DNA of 64,000 nt from Sclerotinia nivalis. Taxonomy: Eukaryota > Ascomycota > Leotiomycetes > Helotiales > Sclerotiniaceae. Under the pieces are notes generated by a model that saw only the letters and a list, made by a program, of their open reading frames with translations, was not told where the DNA came from and searched no databases. Location: contig JAPEIS010000016.1 of assembly GCA_029531795.1 (NCBI GenBank), forward strand, positions 558,001 to 622,000. Direction: 5' to 3'. This document shows, in pieces, positions 57,089 through 64,000 of the stretch. Every line of letters starts with the position of its first letter. Position 1 is the stretch's first letter. The translations under genes and the position numbers were made by a program.

Positions 57089-58373
57089 CTTGAGTTTTGA
57101 TTGATGTCGCTGTGAAAGTCCGGCGCCAAAAGGATGTGATTGTTGTGGTGGAGCTTTCTGACTTTGATATGGCAAGGAAAGTGTAAGCACAACTAAAAAA
57201 GAAAGTGGGTACTGAGCCACGAAAAATCACGTTCGCGTCCTTTTATGAGTTTACACACGCGTAAAGTGGTTTTTTAGAGGGGAAATGGAGTGGCTGAGGG
57301 AGTGGCTCAGGGATTGGCCAATTACACGACGTGTTCGGAATGACTTTCACCTGTGAAGATTTGACCTTTCCGCTAGGTATACCATTTTGCTTTATTGAGG
57401 TCAACATATGGTAGGTACCTATCTGACTCTAATTATTGTCTTTATCTTTGATATTGCCATTGCCATCTCTTTGAAGCTTTGATATATACCATTCTGTTCT
57501 TGATCCCCCAACAATATATCCAAGTATCTCTACCAAGATAACTAAATTTGTACATCTCATAAATCTTTACAGATCTCAACCAATGCATGGAAAGCCTCTT
57601 TTTACCTACAAAATAAGTTAGAGCCCTCTCTCTTCTCCTCTAGCACCTTCCCATTATCTCACCATAGAAAATATACATATATATCCAACTGGGGCCTGAG
57701 CAAGTGCATTACTCGCTACATTTTCCATATATTCCTCTACATTCTTCATCTCCTTCATCCCCAGCGCCAGCTGCAAAGCTTCTATATCCCTTGCGGCCAT
57801 ACGGCTTTTGACATACCATTATTATTTATCTCTATCATTCATTCTTCAATGTATCAATTCTACATAATTCATCAACTTTCGCATACTCATCGATCTTAAA
57901 AAAGAGTAATGAGATCCTTACACCAAATACAAGAGCTTTTCTTTTTCTTAAATGCTCGCGGTTGCTGTACGTTCTTTCCTGTACCCTACTTTATTTCGGA
58001 TCGGAGTAGCCAGCCTTCGTATTAAAATACAAAGCATTGTGCCCATCATCACTGCATAAAACCCATAAATCCAAGAAGGCGCTCGCTTCGAAAAAGGCTC
58101 ATCAACCGCTTCGGAAGAATATGCAACAGTCTATGATCGCTGTCTCCGTCATCGACTTGTCTAGCTCCTTAGCGGAGTTAGAAATGTGGCAATGTTTTGA
58201 CAAACAATACTCTCCCTTTGTCTTATCACTTCCATGTTCCTTACCCGGAGTCTCACTTTTTCAATCTCGTCTATTGGTATTGCTTGATTGCCTTTTTACC
58301 AATCTCTCATGTAATTTATTCCAGCAAGATCCACCACTTACTATCCACCATGCCCCGCCCTCTTCACCCTCCC
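57089..58373. other. MCM4 promoter and SGNH-gene 3' flank
   Basis: 1.3 kb. Contains MluI-box-like ACGCGT at about 57255 (ACACACGCGTAAAG), about 170 bp before the MCM4 start, which fits a G1/S-regulated gene. No gene supported in the rest. Confidence 0.45.
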
Positions 58374-59509
58374 TCACTCAATCCCCATAGTCCCCCTCCC
58401 CGACAACGAAACCTCCTTCGCCGGCCTCAACTCCTCAATAAACTCAATCATCTTCTCCCCAACCATAATCCCCATCTCCTTGTACCCCGCTTCCGTAAAA
58501 TGCAATCCGTCATCCCAGAGTCTTGCTCTTTTATTCGCTTCCATATTGTGATAGGGCATTTTGCCGCGGAGATCGAATGTACTGCTGTTATTTGGGAGGA
58601 TTGGTTAGTATACCTGTATGTTCCATCTATCCTCATGTTGTATAAGGTCGCACTATTTCTGTTCCGAAATACTAGATGAGAGGTGGAGTTAAGTCATGGA
58701 GAAGGAAACATACACATTATCCTTCCTGCCTAAATTGTAAACTAACAGATCATTTAATTCCTCTCGTTTCTCATCTAAAACCTTAGCTCTCACATGACAT
58801 TCCGGGACAGTCATGATTAAGACTTTTGAGGCGTTGCTAAGGGGGGTAAAGACTAGGGTTTCGAAGACGGCATATAGGGTTTGGATTGGACGGTTGTAGG
58901 CTAAGTCGTTGGTACCACCGAGGATAATTGTGTGGGTTATGGGTGGTGTAGATGGGACTATGAGGGTAAGGATGATTAGTGGATGTATGGGCATGGGAGA
59001 TATGTGGGGAAAGGTGAGCATAAAACGCTTGAGCAGGCTCTGAAGAATGGAGAACATAGAGCTGAAATCGTCCCCGTGATATAACATGTAAGAGTGCATG
59101 GTAGTAATAGATGCCTAGAACAGACTACCAAGCTTGACCGAAAATCATCACTCGACGATCCAGGTTTAAATATCCATCCATCTCCATCCAAGATTTCCCC
59201 GCATCCATCCTTCCACTGCTCGCTGATCGAAGGGCTTCAAAACTTACAGTGCCTCTCCATCCTTCTCTTAAATCCTCCAGGTGGGGTAAGTAAATCCCCA
59301 CTGATCCCATCCGTTATGACCTCAATTTCTCTATCCGGCCACTTTTTTCCCAACACTTCTTTCATCCATTTGCTATAGGGGTAAAACTTAGTACCATACT
59401 GCGAATAACCTTCTGTAAGGGAGTCGCCTAAGCAAAGAATCTTGAGAGGTGAAAGCTTGTCAGTAGCTGTAGGAGCTTGAGATGGGTGTTCTGCGGCAGG
59501 ATCGGACAT
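58374..59509 (-). CDS. SGNH/GDSL-type esterase
   Basis: Three-exon model (59509-59248, 58957-58714, 58581-58374), 237 aa. Block I LCLGDSLTEGY carries the nucleophilic Ser; block III IILGGTNDLAYNRP carries the oxyanion Asn; block V WDDGLHFTEAGYKEMG carries the Asp-x-x-His pair. This is a cytosolic-looking hydrolase without signal peptide; substrates in the family range from lipids to acetylated sugars. The 290-nt first intron is unusually long for this window but joins in frame to give MERHFPSTPPITHTIILGG. A small extra exon inside it cannot be excluded. The last acceptor is CAGCAG, so a one-residue variant (NVTF or NVSTF) is possible. Confidence 0.8.
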
Positions 59510-59870
59510 GATAACGGGGATGAATTAGCTGTTGGTTTGCGAAGAATAAAGTTGGGGTTCAAACACGTGGAGGGAACACTCTTTGAACATTTCAATTCTA
59601 CTGTAGTGATGCGTGGGTGAAACGTGGGGTACACATGTGGTTACAGGGGCTGCTTTGTCAGCTGTCAAGCAATCAATTGGATTTGTGGAATGCAAAGCGT
59701 AAATAACACTCAAACAAAAGGAATGTTCACTATGCTACTTGAGAGTTGGTAATATCCTGCATTGTCCAATATGATCAAGCCCAACCTAGCCTTATTAAGG
59801 TGGTCTTCAATCGATTTCTTTCTAGTAGTAAAAAATGTCTGGTACTTGAAGAAATGCCATGAGATTTTGA
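59510..59870. other. SGNH esterase promoter and guanine deaminase 3' flank
   Basis: 361 bp, no gene seen. Confidence 0.45.
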
Positions 59871-61238
59871 TCAAATTTTGATCTGTCTACCTTTGACATA
59901 AACTTCAACAATATTCCGATCATCTCCACTCATCATAAACTTCTCAAAAAGAACTGGAAGGGTATCTTTATCATCAATCATTGTCATTGCCCCATCTATT
60001 TCTGTATCAATGATCAAAGCATCAAACTGTTTTCCGTTGGAAAAGTCGCCAATTACATGGTCTAGACAACAAACTCGAGCACCACCAAGTGTCGCAAGGT
60101 AGAAACATTCAGCCAGAGATAGCCGCGGATCAGCGCCTTTGGTGAGAAAATATCTCGCATTGGATACTATGAAAGCCTGTCGCATAGCATCCAAAATCGA
60201 GGAAGAGAATCCACCACCACTGTCAGTTCCCAGTCCAACTTTGATACCACGACGAAGGTATTCACGAATGGGTGCTGCCATGAATCCACCACCAACTGTA
60301 GTATTTGAAACTGGACAATGTGCTACTCCACAATCGAGCGCAGCAATACGCTCTATCTCGTAATCTGTCATTATGGTGCAGTGTGCGAGAATAGAACGTT
60401 GAGATAGGAGATTGAAACTTTCATAGAGATCTGCTTCGTTGGTAAATGATGGAAACAGGGATAAGGTAGTAGATTTCTCGGATTCTGCCTCGCAAAAATG
60501 GGTTTGAATGGGTAAAGTCGGATTGGCTTTTGCAATTTGTCCGATGCCCGCAAGAAGTTCATTGGTACAGGAAATTGCAAATCGAGGAGTAAGAACAGGG
60601 CTGACCAAATCAAAATTGGGGTCGATGTGTCGAACGTGAGAAATGAACTCCTTCGTGACTTCAAGAGAGGATTCTGCAGATGCATCTGTGTAATAGGCAG
60701 GGGAGTTGCGATTCATATTACATTTCCCGACGAAAGCTCGTTGTCCTTTTTCAAAACAGATATCAGCTAAAATCTTTGTCGCTTCACCGTGTAAGGACCC
60801 ATAATATGACACGGTGGTGATGCCTTGCTTTATGAATCCGTCGACACAGGAACTGTAAATACGTCGAGCATGATCTGGATCTTCGAACTTTGCCTCATTT
60901 GGGAAGGTTACTTGATCCAACCAATCCAGAATTTCTAGCCCGCGTCCCAAACCACGCTGAGCCCATTGAGGTGCGTGGTTGTGAGTATCAACGAATCCAG
61001 GAATGACAAATTGACCTTTTTTGAGATAGCGAACACTGGGGAGAAGAGCTCCAATGTCAAGGCTGCCAAGAATGGTGGGAACATCCTCCTTTCTAACATT
61101 CTTGCGATAATGGAGTATCTTCCCAGACTGAGTAACTAGGAGGCCTTGTTCGACATATTCAAGAGAATCCACACTAGCTGACTGAATGATGGACCCATAA
61201 ATCAGTAAGGGCGTGTTTGGGGCAGTAGTAGTTGCCAT
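59871..61238 (-). CDS. guanine deaminase
   Basis: Single exon, 455 aa from the ATG at 61238 (MATTTAPNTP). A further ATG at 61295 would add a hydrophobic piece not expected for this cytosolic enzyme. It converts guanine to xanthine and ammonia in purine salvage/catabolism. Metal-binding motifs of the amidohydrolase fold are visible: GFVDTHNHAPQ (HxH), QTHFCEAESE (His and Glu), LAHCTIM, AHCPVSNTTVGGGFMA and GLGTDSGGGFS (Asp). GRGLEILDWLDQVTFPNEAKF is typical of guanine deaminases rather than other amidohydrolases. Divergent from VTC4, with an 860-bp retroposon in the shared upstream region. Confidence 0.93.
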   Translation of the reverse strand: MATTTAPNTPLLIYGSIIQSASVDSLEYVEQGLLVTQSGKILHYRKNVRKEDVPTILGSLDIGALLPSVRYLKKGQFVIPGFVDTHNHAPQWAQRGLGRGLEILDWLDQVTFPNEAKFEDPDHARRIYSSCVDGFIKQGITTVSYYGSLHGEATKILADICFEKGQRAFVGKCNMNRNSPAYYTDASAESSLEVTKEFISHVRHIDPNFDLVSPVLTPRFAISCTNELLAGIGQIAKANPTLPIQTHFCEAESEKSTTLSLFPSFTNEADLYESFNLLSQRSILAHCTIMTDYEIERIAALDCGVAHCPVSNTTVGGGFMAAPIREYLRRGIKVGLGTDSGGGFSSSILDAMRQAFIVSNARYFLTKGADPRLSLAECFYLATLGGARVCCLDHVIGDFSNGKQFDALIIDTEIDGAMTMIDDKDTLPVLFEKFMMSGDDRNIVEVYVKGRQIKI

Positions 61239-61601
61239 AATGTAACAAACGAAGTACAATTCGATCTGGTAATGATTTGATACAATTGAATCCAAGCAAG
61301 ACGAAGATTTTAACTTCCAATTGACAGATTATTACTAAGTATCTCGATTCTCACAACTCAAAGTTCCGACTGCTTATGTGTAACTTAATCAGTGTATAAA
61401 AGAGCTAAAAAGATCTGGAAGAGTACCCGGAACCTAGATAGACGAAACCTGATGACAGCGTAACGCAGACGGTAGTAAAGGAGGTGATGAATCCAACAAT
61501 CACATGTTGGTATGATGTTACATCAAGTCAATTCATTGTGCGGAGTACCTTAGTAAACATTAACTTCTTTAAAGATAAGACTACTCTTCGAACAGAATTT
61601 G

Positions 61602-62461
61602 GAGGACAAGACTCAACACCTGTACGCGGTGTCCTCTACGAACCTCCAGCTCTTTTATTTAATTATTAGAGTCTGCAGAGCTAAGTTTGAGTCATTTGAT
61701 GGAGTCGTGGTGATTGGAAGAGGAAGAGGCACCCGATCGCGATGTTTTTTGCCTCCGAGTTGGCTGATGGCAAAGGCCAGATCTCGGTTTTTTGACAGTC
61801 GCATTATCGGATTGTGCTTTCTACAACACTACTTTTATTACGAAACAGAGGACAACACCATCATCTACGACAATATACCACAAAATCATCTCCAAGATCC
61901 CTCTGGGGCATCGGGCGCGATTTATCAAATTCGGTTTTAAGGTTCAGGCCTTACCTCCTTCGATTCGAATCAAAACAACAACAATTCATATACTTGGCGG
62001 AGCTGCGTGGAACGACCCGAGCTAATGACATATCTGCCATAGAATTCGGTGGAGGATATACTACATACAGGATTGGGGCACCTTGTAGGATCAATATCCC
62101 CATGGTTTGGAGGGTTCTATGAAGTCGATATTAGGCAAGGCATGACCGCTGGGAAATTACGAACAGGACAAAGAGTTGATGTGAAGGAAGGTTGTTTGGA
62201 TTTGATTGATAGAGGGATCGGATTTGGAAAATTATGAATGTAATGCTTTGATTGGTATTTTTATCTTTATATGCGATGCCGTATAGAGGCCGGGCTTTGC
62301 TCCCCAGTATTAGTTTTCACTTCCCCCATCAAAAATATATACAAACCTGTATGCTATTTAGATAGCACTACCCATAGCCATCTGTTAAGAGCTCGATTGA
62401 GCTCTTAACCGTCCTAGATAGTCTTTGACTCAGTGTGGACGTTAATTAAATCAATCAATCA
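61602..62461 (+). mobile_element. 860-bp retroposon with (AATC)n tail and 15-bp target duplication
   Basis: Exact 15-bp direct repeats TTCGAACAGAATTTG lie at 61587-61601 and 62462-62476. The right end is AAATCAATCAATCA. The last 160 bp (62302-62461) match the element at 11876-12109. The front 700 bp are not matched in the window and contain open frames (61792-62025, then 62049-62237 with HTGLGHLVGSISPWFGGFYE). These could be LINE-derived or a captured host transcript. No RT motif recognised. Confidence 0.7.
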
Positions 62462-62476
62462 TTCGAACAGAATTTG

Positions 62477-63011
62477 TAAATTGCTTAAACTAAATTAGGT
62501 ACTAATCTAGATTTCACACGTTTTGAGCTATCAATTTATGATTGGTCAATGAAAGCTATCAAGCTTTCCATCATCGGATACTTTTGGTTCTATCCTAATT
62601 GGAACATTACATTCATTCATAGCTTTATATTAATTATGCAACTTTTCTAGCACAACCTAAAATACTAATTTTTAAGACTTGACACCGATACTATCACCCT
62701 CTCACCTTGTCACGTTGTTATAGTCAGCGCCTTCCTCATTTGTTGATATCCTCGTTCTTCTTTCAAACGAGCAAAACTCACAGATTCGGTGTATAGTCAG
62801 GTACATCCTCTTTGCGCCTCCTGTCTACAATTACCCACTTCTAACCTTCGCATCATTGCAAACTCAATCATCTACTCATGCGCAGACAATGAAACTTCTT
62901 TGATTGTTATAGATGCTGATTATTAAGGATTTAAAAACAGATACTCAACGTTGGTTGTCGCAGACGAACAATCCTCCAGGCCAATACAATTTCCCACCCG
63001 GAACCATCATC
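62477..63011 (+). promoter_or_regulatory. VTC4 upstream region
   Basis: About 535 bp between the retroposon and the VTC4 start, pyrimidine-rich near 62690-62870 as is common in fungal promoters. CACGTT-like and CACATG-like words occur, but phosphate-response sites cannot be claimed from this alone. Confidence 0.35.
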
Positions 63012-64000
63012 ATGAAGTTTGGCGAGCAGCTCCGGTCGAGTGTGATTAAAGAGTATCAATGGTACTATATTGCTTACGATGAATTGAAAGAGAAGCTCAA
63101 GACTCCTTATGTTTCCACTCCAAGCAAAAACAAGTCGAGCTCGAAGAGAGTAGAATGGACGGAAGCGAATGAGAGAGAGTTCATTGATCTTATGGAGGCA
63201 GAGCTAGACAAGGTGCATACCAAACAGAAACTGAAAGCTATCGAGATTAGTCGAAGAATTGCAAACGCGGATAGAGAGGTTAGTGAAGTTGTCGGGAGGT
63301 TAGATTCGAGAGGACCTGAACGTAGCAACGGCTCGGTAGATTCTGATGTTCCTACGGAGGAAGAGTTTATGCTATTGGAGGAAGATTTGAGCGACATTAT
63401 CGCAGATGTACATGATTTAGCCAAATTCGTTCAGTTGAACTATACTGGGTTCCAAAAAATCATCAAGAAGCATGACGTAAGTTTGTTGGTTATCTGCATA
63501 CCGCCCCAGCTAACTTTTGCTAGAAAACTACCAAGTGGATGCTAAAACCTGTGTTTGCGACAAGATTAAAGGCGAAACCTTTCTTCAAAGATAACTATGA
63601 TGCAGACATCGTTAAGCTATCAAAATTATATGACTTGGTCAGAACGAGGGGAAATCCAGTACAGGGTGACAGTTCGGCAGGTGGAAGTCAAGCAAGTTTC
63701 ATCCGACAAACAACTAAATACTGGGTGCATCCTGATAATATCACGGAGTTAAAACTTATCATTTTGAAGGTAAAGTTATTCTGACTACACCTGTAACCTG
63801 CGCTAACTTCATCCAGCACTTACCCGTCCTCGTCTTCAATGCCAGTAAAGAATTCGAAGCGAAAGATTCTGCGATCACTTCAATTTACTACGACAATCCC
63901 GATACCTGGGAGCTATACGAGGGTCGACTCAAGAAAAGTGAAGGGGCCGAGGCAATTCGTCTGAGATGGTACGGTGACATCGACAATGAACATATTTTTG
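63012..64000 (+). CDS. VTC4: vacuolar transporter chaperone Vtc4, polyphosphate polymerase (partial)
   Basis: Three exons so far (63012-63476, 63524-63769, 63817 to window end) give about 298 residues; the gene runs off the right edge. The N-terminal SPX domain ([20 protein letters not shown] through [19 protein letters not shown] to [14 protein letters not shown]) senses inositol pyrophosphates. The tunnel-type catalytic domain begins after [20 protein letters not shown] and includes [19 protein letters not shown] and EAIRLRWYG, with the Lys/Arg pairs that hold the polyphosphate product. Vtc4 is chosen over Vtc2/3 from the MKFGEQL start and the intact catalytic basic residues. Acts at the vacuole membrane in phosphate storage. 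Confidence 0.88.

Overview
The window is nuclear DNA of a filamentous ascomycete. Genes carry short introns (about 45-60 nt, GTAAGT-like donors). The gene order APC5 - COX13 - APN2 - mating-type genes - SLA2 is the classic context of a Leotiomycete MAT locus. All four MAT genes lie together, and a 3636-bp core is bounded by perfect 245-bp inverted repeats. From memory, this matches the homothallic MAT locus of Sclerotinia sclerotiorum in its inverted (Inv+) state, so a Sclerotinia-type Sclerotiniaceae is the best guess. No species call can be proven from sequence reading alone.

Layout. 0-7 kb: a DUF2306 membrane protein (-), a long leader/intergenic stretch, and a secreted GH128-type glucanase-like protein (+). 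7-12.8 kb: an AT-rich, gene-poor accessory stretch with a solo LTR, a P-loop NTPase remnant, a foldback element, a LINE fragment carrying a short retroposon, and a pogo-like transposase tail. 12.8-22.3 kb: SAICAR synthase, CIA30, APC5, COX13 and APN2, all intact. 23.3-30.2 kb: the MAT locus, holding a stray 3' piece of MAT1-2-1, MAT1-1-5, a truncated MAT1-1-1, MAT1-2-1 (-), MAT1-2-4 (+) and the orphan 3' part of MAT1-1-1 (-). 30.9-38.2 kb: SLA2 and an NVJ2-like SMP/PH lipid-transfer protein. 39-53.7 kb: a nested transposon island. In it a Ty3/gypsy element has its left LTR split by four head-to-tail LINE/SINE-like insertions, followed by a decayed LINE, copia LTRs and copia RNase H pieces. 53.9-64 kb: MCM4, an SGNH esterase, guanine deaminase and the start of VTC4 (runs off the window).

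How it fits together. MAT1-1-1 (alpha box) and MAT1-2-1 (HMG box) are the two master sex regulators, here side by side as expected for a self-fertile fungus. Recombination between the 245-bp repeats would flip the core, exchanging the last 142 residues of MAT1-1-1 for a 7-residue tail. In the state seen here the alpha-box half is kept and the C-terminal half is stranded on the other strand. A 276-bp duplicate of the MAT1-2-1 3' end beside APN2 differs from the functional copy almost only by directional G:C/A:T transitions, a repeat-induced-point-mutation-like pattern. The transposon island shows repeated insertion into the same short target word, covarying 3' hairpins and a SINE with a tRNA-like head that shares its 3' end with a LINE.
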